Notes: generated by a model not told the origin, from the sequence alone. A stretch of DNA of 64,000 bases from Branchiostoma floridae (GCF_000003815.2 NC_049982.1:14797931-14861930); one strand, 5' to 3'. Counted from the first letter of the stretch, positions 26,690 through 38,584 are shown. Made by a program: numbers and translations.

Positions 26690-27940
26690 GCAGTGTCCAC
26701 CGGAAGCGACGTGACAGCCGTGAAGGACAAGCGACAGATCACGTGCACGCGGCTTTCTCAACGAGAGAAGACCGTCAAGCTCCAATAAAAATAATAATGT
26801 ACAGGCGGTTGAAAATACACAAGATTCTCTCTGTGCGAGGAACTTCTCTCGTTTTTTTTTTCAAATTTCATTTCAGTGTGACAATAAACGAAAGTTATTG
26901 GCGTATTTCATATTATGTTCATTCCGATCCGTCGTACCGAGATGCAAGTGATTTTTGTTGCCAGGGAAAATGTTCTCCTAAGAGTGAATAAGAGGAACTT
27001 CACTTTTCACGTGCACCAGTTGCTGAACGCAGAACACGTGGTGAGGATTGAAAACTTGCACCGCCAAAATCACTTACAGCTACAGCTTGAAGACGAGGCA
27101 AGTCCGTCCCAATTCTGCTAGAATAGCTTCTATAACAGTCCATCTTATTTCTGACGCGGAGAAGCCACGTGGAATGCAATAAAACACAATTCATCTGCAG
27201 ATTAACTATCATCATATTGTATTCCATACTTTTTTTACAGTATATTTCATACTATTTTTTTTTATTCCAATGAATGGCATCAACAGATCTGCTTGGAAGA
27301 GAGAATTACCACAAGACATGAAATTATGAGTTGAGAAGCCTGTCTTCGATTTCAGTTGCAATCTCCGAGCAGATGCATCGGGGGCAAAGGCACTACTAGT
27401 ATCCAAGGGGCTTAACGTCATCTGAGTGGTTATGCGTGTTTGCTAAGATGCCCTGTTGTCATGGCAACGATAACATGCACCCAGCACGCCATGTGACCCA
27501 TGGCCTTTTCTTGTTTTCCAGGCCGTCAGATTGAATAATGCTGAAGCACTGCGCTATTTTTAACCCGCCTGCAGAAAAAAAATACATCCAGGAAATGGAG
27601 GTCAGATATCAATATTCAACAGAAACATTGTCCAGCAAAACACGTGTGGTCTCTACTGACTGATGTTGTAAAAAAAACACGACCCCATACCTTTGCCAAT
27701 TGATCTTAACCTTTATAATTCATTGTGTTTCAATTGTGTTTGTCGTTAATTATGCAAACAAGATCCTAATTTGCATAAATAATATAAGTTAATTATCTCT
27801 TCCATCCAAATGATAGACATACACAATCTATGTTACGAAAGAATGTTAATAGATTTTCTGATAATTTATGCAAATGAGGTCCTCGTTTCCAAGTCTCAGT
27901 CGTTCTCAAGTTATGCTGTTTTTCTACACGCGAACGCTGC
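26690..27940. other. Non-coding DNA
   Basis: No recognised exon. Composition drifts to AT-rich toward 27.7-27.9 kb, which contains repeated TTAATTATGCAAA/ATTTGCATAA-like words near 27748-27780. These are octamer/POU-type cores and may be regulatory or chance. Confidence 0.45.
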
Positions 27941-28049
27941 CCAAAATATTAGCCTCCGTTGCCGTCTTTAAACGGGGCTGGTTATTATGGGGAGGGGGGC
28001 GTTGGTTCGCGATTTTCAACGTTGGCTAGGTTCTCTTGTGTCGAGAAAA

Positions 28050-28953
28050 TACTCTCCAAGCAGAGGTTGAGTCGNNNNNNNNNNNNNNNNNNNNNNNNNN
28101 NNNNNNNNNNNNNNNNNNNNNNNNNNNNNNNNNNNNNNNNNNNNNNNNNNNNNNNNNNNNNNNNNNNNNNNNNNNNNNNNNNNNNNNNNNNNNNNNNNNN
28201 NNNNNNNNNNNNNNNNNNNNNNNNNNNNNNNNNNNNNNNNNNNNNNNNNNNNNNNNNNNNNNNNNNNNNNNNNNNNNNNNNNNNNNNNNNNNNNNNNNNN
28301 NNNNNNNNNNNNNNNNNNNNNNNNNNNNNNNNNNNNNNNNNNNNNNNNNNNNNNNNNNNNNNNNNNNNNNNNNNNNNNNNNNNNNNNNNNNNNNNNNNNN
28401 NNNNNNNNNNNNNNNNNNNNNNNNNNNNNNNNNNNNNNNNNNNNNNNNNNNNNNNNNNNNNNNNNNNNNNNNNNNNNNNNNNNNNNNNNNNNNNNNNNNN
28501 NNNNNNNNNNNNNNNNNNNNNNNNNNNNNNNNNNNNNNNNNNNNNNNNNNNNNNNNNNNNNNNNNNNNNNNNNNNNNNNNNNNNNNNNNNNNNNNNNNNN
28601 NNNNNNNNNNNNNNNNNNNNNNNNNNNNNNNNNNNNNNNNNNNNNNNNNNNNNNNNNNNNNNNNNNNNNNNNNNNNNNNNNNNNNNNNNNNNNNNNNNNN
28701 NNNNNNNNNNNNNNNNNNNNNNNNNNNNNNNNNNNNNNNNNNNNNNNNNNNNNNNNNNNNNNNNNNNNNNNNNNNNNNNNNNNNNNNNNNNNNNNNNNNN
28801 NNNNNNNNNNNNNNNNNNNNNNNNNNNNNNNNNNNNNNNNNNNNNNNNNNNNNNNNNNNNNNNNNTGTACTGATGAGCTCCCATGGTCGAAAAATACGGC
28901 ATGAAAAAAAGAAAATGTCTCGATTTTCCGCACCAACCTCTGCTTGGAGAGTA
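28050..28953. mobile_element. Nested TACTCTCC-family element spanning a gap
   Basis: Left end TACTCTCCAAGCAGAGG at 28050 faces the complementary right end at 28953. Flanks TCGAGAAAA (28041-28049) and TCGGGAAAG (28954-28962) agree at 7 of 9 bases, as expected of an aged 9-bp duplication. It lies inside the 27950-29082 element, so it inserted later. Positions 28075-28865 are unknown. Confidence 0.72.
28075..28865. other. Assembly gap (run of N)
   Basis: 791 undetermined bases inside nested repeats, a plausible cause of the break. All long open frames across it are artefacts. Confidence 0.99.
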
Positions 28954-29082
28954 TCGGGAAAGGGTGTTTGCCGAGGAAGGAAGTTTGCTGTGGAGGGGAG
29001 TTTTGCCCCTCGGAAAACTCCCTTTCCCCGGCCCAAAATTAAAAAAAAAAACAGCCCCGTACGAAGACTGCAACGGAGGCTA

Positions 29083-29432
29083 CCAAAATATAACCTTCTT
29101 GGCGAAGGTATAAATAGTTAATAGAACTCATCAGAACACGGTAGAGAAACAGCCGGTCTTATCAGCATTATGGACACGCTAGCCGAGGGACTCGGGCCTG
29201 CTGCCGTCCTTCCAGCGCGAATCGACATGCCGTTAGATCGATGCCAAGTCAGCGTACAGGATCGATCTGTTCTCGCCTCTTAGTGCGGACATTGGAGGGT
29301 TGAATAGAGCCGCAATGGTACAGAGGCATGGACATGTCTTTTAACATATAATCACTATTTATGTAACAAAATATTCAATATGGTGCTATTGCTCTGGAAG
29401 CGTAGGACCTTTGCTTGAATATTGCTCATCAG
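29083..29432. other. Non-coding DNA between two element copies
   Basis: No gene recognised. The stretch starts with the right target duplication (29083-29091) of the preceding transposon and ends with GCTCATCAG, abutting the next element end. Confidence 0.5.
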
Positions 29433-29520
29433 TACTCTCCAAGCAGAGGTTGGTGGGGAAAATCGAGACATTTTCTTTTTTTCATGCCGTATTTTTCGAC
29501 CATGGGAGCTCATCAGTACA
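29433..29520 (+). mobile_element. Second copy of the TACTCTCC-family end, 87/88 identical
   Basis: These 88 bases are the reverse complement of 28866-28953 with one mismatch, so the two copies are recent relatives in opposite orientation. The known match ends only because the other copy runs into the gap; this copy may continue to the right. The word GCTCATCAGTAC occurs just before the left end (29424-29435) and again inside (29508-29519). Confidence 0.75.
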
Positions 29521-29663
29521 CTTCGCACGAGAACGCACTAGGTTTGTTTGAAGTATTCTCCAAGCAGATGTTAAGGTTGGCGGGAATAGTGGAGGCCGCG
29601 ATTTTTTTCCACGAGGAGGACAGCCGCTGAAAAAAAATGCGGCTAATAATTCTAGTATTCCCC

Positions 29664-29776
29664 CGACCCGTAACCTTTGCGTGGAGAATAGATTCTCGTA
29701 TGTTTTACATTGTTGTGACCTGTACTCGACCCGTAACCTTTGCGTGGAGAATAGATTCTCGTATGTTTTACATTGT
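29664..29776 (+). repeat. Perfect 50-bp direct repeat, 63-bp period
   Basis: Copies at 29664-29713 and 29727-29776 run from CGACCCGTAACC to TTTTACATTGT without a mismatch and are separated by 13 bases. Each contains GAGAAT-AG-ATTCTC. Perfect identity implies recent duplication or an assembly duplication. A reading frame crosses both copies but is only 69 codons. Confidence 0.95.
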
Positions 29777-31004
29777 CATTTTTACTTGTCAAAAACGTCT
29801 GAGAACACAAGCGAAATCTCATTTCTCTGACGATAAAATATTATAATGAGCCACAACATCTCTTGTTGATAACGATATTCCAATGTCAGTAACGATATAC
29901 TAGTACTATTCTCTACTGTAGACCATACAAAAATTTCGTATTTTTACGACGTAAATATTGAAGACAAACGGACAGGCTGACTGATATCGGTCACACCAAA
30001 TAAGGAACACATTAGCCACAACACTAAGGGTAACGTTACAAATAGTCACATCTCTGGCGTGCAGCAGAAAAACAACTTTTCGCTCCGGGCATGAAAATGC
30101 GCAAACACAGGCAACAGGTAGCCATGCCTGCGATACCAGTTTGTCCCGTTAGGAGCGTGACCATCCAAACAGCGCCCTCTTCCAGGGGTAGTCCAGCCGT
30201 GCGTTTCCTAGCAACAGATGTAACATCGGACTGCAGGCTATGCTACCAATGGCGACGGTGCCGGCTCATAAATACAAATTTTCCCTGGACCTGTGGCTTG
30301 GGTGTTCTGGGAAGTCATCTGAACGACCACACACAAACTACAGCACATTCACAGCCGCCGTGTCGCATTTTCATGTGCGATATTCTAGGGAGTAGAGTAG
30401 AAAGTAGAGTCGACACAAACACACAGGGAAGGGCCTCGGGGTAAATCGTTCTGATTTACTCCAAGATGTATGTTGGTAGTTTCGACTCTGTAACGGTTTG
30501 TAGTTGTTGTTGTTGTGCAAGTTATCACACAGACTTACTGTAATAGTCTAGGATATATATCTATAAAATCCTCACCAAACCATTCAAATTTCTCTCAGAA
30601 TTCGTTCTGCAGGAGAGGTGGTATTGTCACGGCTAAACGTCCGCTCATCATGACTGGACGGACGTCGTCCGGACGTGGAGTTTAAAATCCGATATTCACA
30701 GGCTAAATTGGAGAACCTTCCGTCTGTTCCGTAGCTTTCGTGCCGGCCTGGCGGCGGAGAAGTGTACTTGACAGCAGGAGTGGTAGCCAGGCTACGCTAA
30801 TTGGCCATTAGTCCAAATGTCCGAGGACACGTGAGGAGACGGATTCCTCAAATGACTTCCTCCCTCTCTTGCTTTCGCCGGTCGACAGAATGGGCTTGAA
30901 GCGAACGTTTCTTTAAGCTTTAATGCCTAATGGAGCGCACACGATATATATAACACTAGTGAAAACCTCATAGACGTAGAAAACGTGCTTGTTGCATAAC
31001 TGCC
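29777..31004. other. CpG-containing non-coding DNA
   Basis: No gene recognised. TAGCCAGGCTA at about 30786 looks like two abutted MITE ends, perhaps a deletion remnant. CGGACGTCGTCCGG-like inverted words lie near 30659-30672. Confidence 0.45.
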
Positions 31005-31155
31005 TATTCTCAAAGCAGAGGTTGAGTCGCGGAGATATAGTAGTAGTGCAGTCGTAGTAGTGTAGTCGGGAAATTTACTGGCGCGCTCATCTCAGACGCC
31101 AGTAAATTTCCCGACTACAACTTATATCCACGACTCAACCTCTGCTTGGAGAATA
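31005..31155. mobile_element. Fold-back MITE, TATTCTC type
   Basis: Outer arms TATTCTCAAAGCAGAGG (from 31005) and the inverse ending at 31155 match closely for about 30 bp, including GTTGAGTCG. An inner pair is perfect over 23 bases: 31061-31083 against 31097-31119, TGTAGTCGGGAAATTTACTG outward. Flanks GCATAACTG and GCATATCTC agree at 7 of 9 only if two extra bases are allowed on the left. The TIR relates it to the elements at 28050 and 45863. Confidence 0.82.
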
Positions 31156-31220
31156 GCATATCTCTGCTAGCGGTCGTACGAGGAAATTCATGTGTCACAG
31201 TTTTAAACACGAACACTACA

Positions 31221-31402
31221 GAAACTCCCTCTCCTGACAGTAGTAAATAATTATAATACTAGTAAACGTCGCTATATATAATTATAATACTAGTATACTT
31301 GGAGCGACGTTTACTAGTATTATAATTATTTTTGGAGGGGGAGGGCTGGTTCGCGGTTTTCAGCATGCGCTAAGGTTCTCTACTGTCAGGAGAGGGAGTT
31401 TC
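31221..31402. mobile_element. Nested palindromic element
   Basis: Outer arms 31221-31243 and 31380-31402 (GAAACTCCCTCTCCTGACAG outward) are perfect inverse complements over 23 bases. An inner pair, 31245-31273 and 31303-31331, is perfect over 29 bases. Their 29-base loop repeats the ATTATAATACTAGTA motif of the stem. No convincing target duplication flanks the outer arms. The right part resembles the interior of the 27950-29082 element. Confidence 0.8.
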
Positions 31403-32335
31403 GACATACCAAGAACTATTCCGTTTCAAACACACTGTCATATCCCATATTAATTTTGGCACTTTAAGTATGACTCTCCTGGACTAAGTTTAGCAGCAAC
31501 AGCAGGCCAACTTACATGTACACATATCGATTACCCGTTACCCCCGTTTACTGCTTATCATATGACGATTACGTATAGTTTGCCGATTGCTACCGAGTTT
31601 CGGTGGTATCAGTTTTATATTGAACGTCTCAATTTATATATAATATCTGCCTGTGATTGTGGGCACCCAGGGGGAAAGGCAACCTTCGCCGTCTGCAGGA
31701 CTTGTTGCGTGGGCGCATGTGTGCGTGTAAGTCGGTATGTATGTATGTCGGACTGTGTTTGTTTACATGTAGGCAAACGTTACTGCAGCAGTGCCCATGC
31801 GGGCTACATCAAGGCTGGCCCACGACGTCAACAGCACATTTTTGTGCATCTGCCAACATGCTTCCCACTCGTATGTATGTCTGGGTCGCCAAGGTCAGAT
31901 TCACACATGTTCAAGGTCACACTGCTTAGTCCAACTCGCACGACGTCATCAGTGCTGCGCTGCTGAGGAACTGTCCAACAGTTTCCTGGATCCACTGGGG
32001 TCACAGTATGTTCAAGTTAAACGAGAGGTTAACCTACTTGGTTGAACAAATTACCCTTTAGATCTAGTGTAAAATGACCACTTGTTGTACAAAATATACT
32101 CTTCCTTAAATTATACCTGTATACTTGTAATTAGCCTTTGGGCAAGAATTTGCAATTAACCTATACGACACAACGCGCACATTTAATTTATAACCGATAG
32201 CGGCCCGGTGTCTAGCCGGAGTGCCATTTTTAAGTTTAGCGTCCTTCATTGTCCTAGATAATTCATCAGGTAGTCTCCAATCAGATATAATCCCAGAAAT
32301 TTAGAACAAAAAATAAGGTTGAGTCATTGAAGTTC
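31403..32335. other. Non-coding DNA
   Basis: No gene supported. An ATG frame of 134 codons at 31562-31966 is Cys-rich by chance codon content, overlaps two other frames of similar size and has no domain I know. Confidence 0.4.
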
Positions 32336-32401
32336 TAACCTGGATACCATACCCCAACCTCAAATATCTTTCGATCGGGCTGGGGTTTGGTAACCAGGCT
32401 A
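32336..32401. mobile_element. 66-bp MITE with perfect 9-bp target duplication
   Basis: The left end TAACCTGGATACCATACCCC faces the right end (reverse complement TAGCCTGGTTACCAAACCCC). TTGAAGTTC flanks both sides exactly (32327-32335 and 32402-32410). Same family as 33658, 43405 and 62101. Confidence 0.92.
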
Positions 32402-32410
32402 TTGAAGTTC

Positions 32411-33657
32411 TAATGATCATCTTTTGTGAGAGCAATTCGTGCAAGGGATGTCCCACTTATAATAATGCTATTTTAGTCTTTTTTTTTATTTTTATTTTTT
32501 ATTTTTCACACTTTGGTTTCATTTAATTTCTACGCTTGACACAAATATAAAGTGTGCCTCCTTCAAAGTTCAAACTGTTTCTCACTTTCACTTCACGTGC
32601 AGCTTTTCACAACTACTAGTATCCCGGAAACAAATGTTGAATCCGCCGGAAGTTGTTGTACAATATACAAGTAGCTGTTCATCCGTTGATAGCGGGATAC
32701 GATCTCACGCCCTGCTGACCGTCCGATAAGTCCTGGTTCAGTACGTAGTACACGCTTCAACTCCAGGTGAGGCAGGTGATTCATACACCTTACTCAAGTC
32801 GTCGGGCATTTTTTTTTTTACAATACATATACATATTCCAGTTCTATTTCACTCGGTATCTTGTAGCTGTGACCTGGTTGTCACACGTTGAATATCAGCG
32901 TAAGAAAAACACTTCATACGGACATACCCGTGCATTTTCTCAGCTTCAGACTAGAAAGTCCCGGACCTCCACCGAGTTTCGCCCGGGAGACGCAGGAAAT
33001 TTGCCGTGCGCCTCCCACATGTGGAGCCGCGTTGGTGCCTTTTACACCCCGGAATCCCAGACAATAACGCGTATTGTGGACCACCGGGCTCGCTGCAGAT
33101 TTATGGAGACTTCCCTCCCCTCTCCTCGTAAATTCAGTTCAGTATGGCGCCGCACATTTGCCTAGCTTGTTGTTCTGTCGGGGTAAAACCGGACGGGCAG
33201 ACGAGATGACACGTCTGTTTTTACGGGCAGTCCAAACATGAGAAGCACGAACTCCCACAACAGCCATACCGGGCCTGGACCCGGCCAGATGGGTCCTTCT
33301 TCTGTTTGGAAAATAGTCCTCTTCAAGCAGATGTATGAGGCCAGATTCGGGCAATTATGAAAATGCTACATTTTCAAATTGTCACCATATTCTTCGGGAG
33401 AATATGGAAGTCTATGATGCAATGTTGTGATATACATGTATTTGCATTGCAGTACAGCAATGGATTAAGTGATAATGATTAACTGGATGAACTTCAGTGA
33501 ACGGAATGATGTGCAGATGACCTCGGAGATCCAGCTCGATAAGTTAAACTTCAAGTATATTCCAATAAAGAAGTGACTAGAACTCAAACCAACACCTATC
33601 TAGACCATGTAGCTATCTCAGCCTTCGATTCTGGACATGCCTGACCTACTTTGTAGC
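32411..33657. other. Non-coding DNA
   Basis: No exon recognised. Poly-T/A-rich sequence lies near 32480-32505. An isolated CTCTTCAAGCAGATG at about 33312 may be a decayed MITE end. The 132-codon frame at 32767-33165 has no domain. Confidence 0.4.
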
Positions 33658-33783
33658 TAGCCTGGATACCAGGCCCTATGGATACCAGACCCCAGCCCGA
33701 TTCGATTCCATTTATTCGGCTGTATATCGATAAATACAGGGTAGATATTATTGAGATCGGGACGGGGTCTGCAATCGAGGCTA
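33658..33783. mobile_element. 126-bp MITE of the TAGCCTGGATACC family
   Basis: Left end TAGCCTGGATACCAG at 33658; right end, read inversely, TAGCCTCGATTGCAGACCCC, ending at 33783. Flanks CTTTGTAGC and CATTGTAGT agree at 7 of 9. The start of the element (TGGATACCAG) is partly duplicated at 33680. Confidence 0.8.
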
Positions 33784-34400
33784 CATTGTAGTTCAATGCA
33801 TTCTAATCCGTACAAAAAACTTCACAATTTTTCGAGTTGAAATAAACAAAAACGCGAAGACAACATGATCTTTGCCGACTGACCTACATCTCTGGGATGT
33901 CGGTATTCTTGTGAGACAAGATCCGGAGTTTGGCTTCCAGTGTAGAGGTGTGGACACTGGCGAGAGTCCAAACCCTGGCAACACGTCTGTCTGCGCATAG
34001 AACATAGGTCGGCGCAGGATAAAGTCGGCGAGAGAAGGGGCGCGTGCTGTAATAATTATAATACGGTAGGACGGGTGCGAAGGCGTGCGTATGTGTTTGT
34101 GTGTGCGAACATATATTTACCACTGACGCCAATCCGTTTCCATGCAGATGTTTGGAAGCAGGCAGTTAATCGGGCATCGTATTCGCCTCCGAACCTCTGC
34201 TTGGAGATCCCAGCGTGCTGCCATAGCCTCGGCCCAGCCCGGCCAGCTCCTAGTAGCTACCGTCTATTGCGTACAAAGTTTACATTTCCAAAGTCCGAAG
34301 TAGAAGGAAATACAAACCTTTTTCCTGCCAGTGTCAACGTGTTAACCGCCGAGAAAAACCACGTCTCTGCTACTGTTTGTAAATTGCCGCCATCCGCGAT
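33784..34400. other. Non-coding DNA
   Basis: A lone MITE end (ACCTCTGCTTGGAGA) lies at about 34193-34207 without a partner. No gene recognised. Confidence 0.4.
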
Positions 34401-34904
34401 GGCCGGAGTGGATGGATGATTGACGTGCCCAAATTACGTCATCACTTTCACTTTACTGGGCCGCCGCGAGGAATTCCCCATGACAGGGCTTGGGCTACTG
34501 GGACAGAGAGATGCAGTGTAACGTTAACTTCGCACGTCCACACAAGCTAATAATAATTTATATTCCCATTCTTCGGGGTCATCGTGTTGAAGACAAATCT
34601 GGTGGTTTGACTAGGTTCGGGGCCACCATGGCTCCGGCCCGGCCACATCGCCGATGTAGGCCACGATCGGGAAGCTCGCCTGTAATTTGATCACCCGAAC
34701 GATCTGTCAAGGCCCGCGGAACTTTGGCGCCAGCATGGTCAATTGATAGCGGAGAGGCGCGCCCCGGAGACCCTGGCTAATTGGGCCCCGTATCCCGCAA
34801 GAAGATTCTTCTCTTGGGGAACCCACGTCTGTACGATCCACGTGAGTTTTGGTGCGAGACGTCAGGATTTCCACCTGCTCCGGTAGCCGTCGCCAGGGCT
34901 AGGG
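34401..34904 (+). promoter_or_regulatory. CpG-dense segment with ATF/CRE-like site
   Basis: CpG-dense sequence holds TTACGTCA (34434-34441). An ideal Kozak start GCCACCATGG at 34623-34632 opens a 20-codon frame, and the CpG-dense stretch continues to about 35.1 kb. It precedes the ATG frame at 34905. A promoter with a short upstream frame is one reading; a plain unmethylated intergenic segment is another. Confidence 0.2.
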
Positions 34905-35108
34905 ATGGCGACAGAGGATGGCGACTTCGAACGTGTCGTCCGAGGTGGTGGTTGGTCCCACGGCTCGAAAAAGCGCGCCAATTTTGAAAATTCAGATCGG
35001 AAGCGGCGTGGCGTATCGAGGGTGTTTACAAACAAGGCGGCGAGAAACATGGCTTATGGCTTCACCGCCGCATATGATATTACCTCACATCTAGGCTACA
35101 GTAGCTGA
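34905..35108 (+). other. Possible small ORF or first exon, unrecognised
   Basis: An ATG with a good context (AGGGATGG) opens 67 codons. The predicted product is charged and basic: it starts MATEDGDFERVV and has KKR, RKRR and NKAARN clusters. I recognise no family and no strong splice donor, and the stop follows in frame. It stands out because it has a true ATG, a CpG-dense setting and protein-like start composition. Chance remains the default. Confidence 0.15.
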
Positions 35109-38100
35109 CGATAGAACCATTCATGACCATTTTCCTGTCTCTGGCAACATCCCAACGTCTCATTGTCACACGGCATAATCGCTTGCCGAAGATTCTGCAC
35201 CACGACCAAGTCTGGGCCTGGACGGCATGTGTTCAATGTTCTGGTGCTCAACTTGCACGCCAAACTTGTGACTCTGGTAACGACAAACAACCTTCAAGAT
35301 CTTACCGTATTTCATCGAACCGTGTGAAGCCTAGACTTCACTACATACCAGACCTGCTGGGACGTCATGTTTGTCAGTATAAAATAATGTAGGTTATGTT
35401 GTACAGAAATCCGTCTCTTTTTTGACAACGTATAGATTTCGAGGCTGAGCAGAGAATGGATGGAGGTTCACCATAATTTCAATGGGCTAACAGAGAGAGG
35501 TAAACCCTGTCTCCTACCAGAAGTAACATCGGGAGTTACGTTAGTCATATTTTAGATTCGACTACTGTCACTGTTTTATTCAACATATGCAAAGTTTTGT
35601 TCGTGCCGACACGAGGTGACAAATTCACAACTCAAAATGGAAAGCAAGATTTATCATACGAGTCTTTACCTCGTCCCTATGACCTGAAACAAAGCACCGC
35701 TTTAACTTGTTAAGAATAAGAGAAACACATCCATACGTCCAAGCAATGCCTGCAGACTGGAGTTATTTACAAAACACGTTTCCGAGGAGTTCTAGTAGAT
35801 CGGGCCTGTGTACACTTTGATAAGTGGCAGGCTGTAATGCTCAGGAAGCTGGGCTTCGGTTCGCGTTTGACCGCAATCCACAAGCACTTAGCGGTAATTT
35901 CAGCGTACACAGAAGGCTCAGTAACCACATACTTGTCCCGGGTTTTACCCGGGTTCCCTTACCCGTCTATTATTTCCACGACAATACGCGACAACCTTTC
36001 AAGTATGCGAACACCACACGCCTCTTGGTAGGCCACCGATACGCCAGCTTTGGTTGCAGCTTTGTTTGGTCGCCAGTTTCGACAACGCCATTGGCATACT
36101 ATTTAGTATTTCACTCTCCCCAGTCAGAGTACTTAACTACAGCAAGCCCGCTAAATAACTCCCCATGCAGTACAATTGAGAGTTCGCGGTTTTCGCACAT
36201 ACAGTCTGTAACACGCATTACTAATAACGTCAAACTTAGAGTACCTGGATTTCCTCAATATTTTGCTGGTGATGTGGAATTGGCCAATAAATCTATGTGT
36301 ACGTTCTTATACATGGCTTCGTGTGTACGTCGTGACTTGAAACACGTGTATTACCGAAGACGAAGAGCTCCACAGCAAGATTGAATACAGCAGTGGTCTT
36401 ACAGGTTTCATTCATGGTCAACCGGAATTACATCGATATTCCGTAAATTATGACGGACGTTGTTAATAGTTGCCTACTTTCGAACCATGCTCTTGGTGGC
36501 CGGCTAGCTCCGCTGGTATTTTTATCAGTCTAGATGGAAATGTTCATCGGTCTTGCTGAAAATCTCTTCTAGTATTACGGTAGAGTACTTCCAGCAAACT
36601 CCCGAGCTCGGAGTAAGTACACGTTAAGTAAAAACGTAAAGGAACTCGTCGGTAGACTTGTGTCATAATTAACTGATGCAATTTTATCAGGATAAGTTGT
36701 CAGGAAAAGGTTTCAACTACATAGACTAAAATTGATTATCGATTGTTGATCAAACGTAACCTGAAAATCAGCGATTCACATTTTCCTGTTCACACTTCTA
36801 TAACTGCCTAACTACACACCCCCGCTCTGACCCTGAGATGGTCCCCCTTATATGCAGTGGCAAAACTACACTACGAATAACATTCTCTAAAATCGTGGAC
36901 CGACACCACCATAACTATATACGTGTATATGGTGTCATTAAGTTCTCACTAGCCCTAGTTACCTTCCTAAATTCTCACGCCTCTAGAATATCGGGAAAAT
37001 GTATCGAAAATGAAGAGAAAAAGCCGTGTATCCATGGAACGAGCATAACTCGATTTATTCCTATGGTTGAACTGAACGAACGTAACTAAATAACAGTGAA
37101 GACTTTGTGACTTCTTTAAGAACAATGTCATAATGAATAACTCTTACAAAACTTGTCAATATAACAAATAACAAGGGAAATGATACGTCATAACAAATAT
37201 GTTGCCGCTTTTTCTGCAGTAAATACAATATATAGCTCTCTTATAGAACCGGCGAATAGTTATCAAAAACCGTCAGCGCAGCTGAACGACGTAACATCTG
37301 AGCAAACAATATATTTTCAGCTCAACTCCATTGGCTGGTAAACAAGTTAAACCTTTAACATAAATATAGACATTAGAGCGCTACATCTACAACTTTGCAA
37401 CAACGTAATAAAATCAAACACCTCGGTCTCAAGGTGGTAGTGACAACTGAACAAAACGAACGCAGTGAATCTGAACAGGTGAAAATGGGATGATGGCGCG
37501 AATTGAATGTGAATAGAGCGATTTGGTTCTCTGTAAGGCCAAATCTAGGCTGACAATACAAGAGCTGCGTTACAAAAATGTCAACAATTTCAAATACATA
37601 TAAAACTTGATTTTTTTCGCATTGTCAACAATATCGCTGTATTGCTAGAACGTAATCTGAATCTCCATGAGAATCGGTATAATAATCAAGCCATCATCTT
37701 CGTAAATCACCTCTGATCATTAGAGATAAATTTATATATAAAATCTCTAATTTCTGACTGCGAATATTCGTTACATCTAGCTGAGATTGGCCCCGGGAAG
37801 TGACGTCTGAACGATACAGCCTGTCAAGAATTGATCATCGCACACGCACACACAATTCTCATATTTGTATACAAAACATTCACTGCCCTATCTTCACAAA
37901 AGTTTCATTGATATCCAAAAAATATAGAAGCTTTTTGCTCTGGTGCGAGAAAGCGACAAGAGATTTGGAAGTAATTCGCACATCGGCGGTAAAATGGCAT
38001 TTTTTCACCGCCGAACTTATTACACAATACTGAATACATGCGCAACTTTTCTCAACATGTCATGGAACCTAGAATGCATTTAAATGTGCCCGTATATTTC

Positions 38101-38584
38101 TTCACCGTTGAGGCAGCAACTGTCCGCTCTAGAGCCACGTAGGTTTGTATCATTAGACCACGAAAGCTACTTTAACCACGGAATTTGCAAAAATGCTTCA
38201 CTTTTTCATACCGCTCACATCAAAACAACAGTGGTACAGTTATCAGTCAATTAAATTGTCACGATTTGGACTGATGACAACGTCTCAAGTCTAGGCAAGA
38301 CACGATTAAGGATTACCTAAGCAAGCATCCCTCCATCAGAGCGAGCGATACAACAACAAAACGCAATTCGTTATCAATTCTGCATCCATTGAAATTGACG
38401 GAATGAGAAGGCTATTTATACATACAGTCCCTGGGTACGGTTCGGCAGAATCAAGTCCTATGCTTGGAGTTTGCATGCATGGCAAGTCCGATTCTTCGCG
38501 TATGCAAAGGTCCTGAATGAAGAATGAGTGCAGCACAGATTTGCTCCGAGTCATAATTTTACACCAATCCAGGCGAGGCGCTCT
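35109..38584. other. Intergenic DNA downstream of nanos, probably including its 3' UTR
   Basis: The 186-codon frame at 35824-36384 (plus) starts with GTG, not ATG, and has no domain, so I do not call it. The nanos transcript must end somewhere left of 38585. The nearest exact minus-strand AATAAA I noticed is at 37053-37058, about 1.5 kb from the stop, and nearer variants cannot be excluded. No Pumilio TGTANATA site was seen on the minus strand just after the stop. Confidence 0.4.

Larger units (their letters stand above)
27950..29082. mobile_element. ~1.1-kb non-autonomous DNA transposon with perfect 9-bp duplication
   Basis: Left end TAGCCTCCGTTGCCGTCTT (from 27950) is inversely matched by the right end at 29082, with few mismatches over about 30 bp. 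Both sides are flanked by CCAAAATAT (27941-27949 and 29083-29091), a perfect 9-bp duplication. The interior holds a nested element and an assembly gap, so coding content cannot be judged. Segments just inside the left end (GGGGAGGGGGGCGTTGG and TTCGCGATTTTCA) resemble part of 31221-31402. Confidence 0.88.

Noticed and set aside
27959-29121. Several open frames of 300-360 codons on both strands
   Set aside because: They span the second N run and translate MITE terminal repeats.
35824-36384. 186-codon plus-strand frame, one of the longest without Ns
   Set aside because: It begins with GTG rather than ATG, has no recognised domain, and lies in intergenic sequence.
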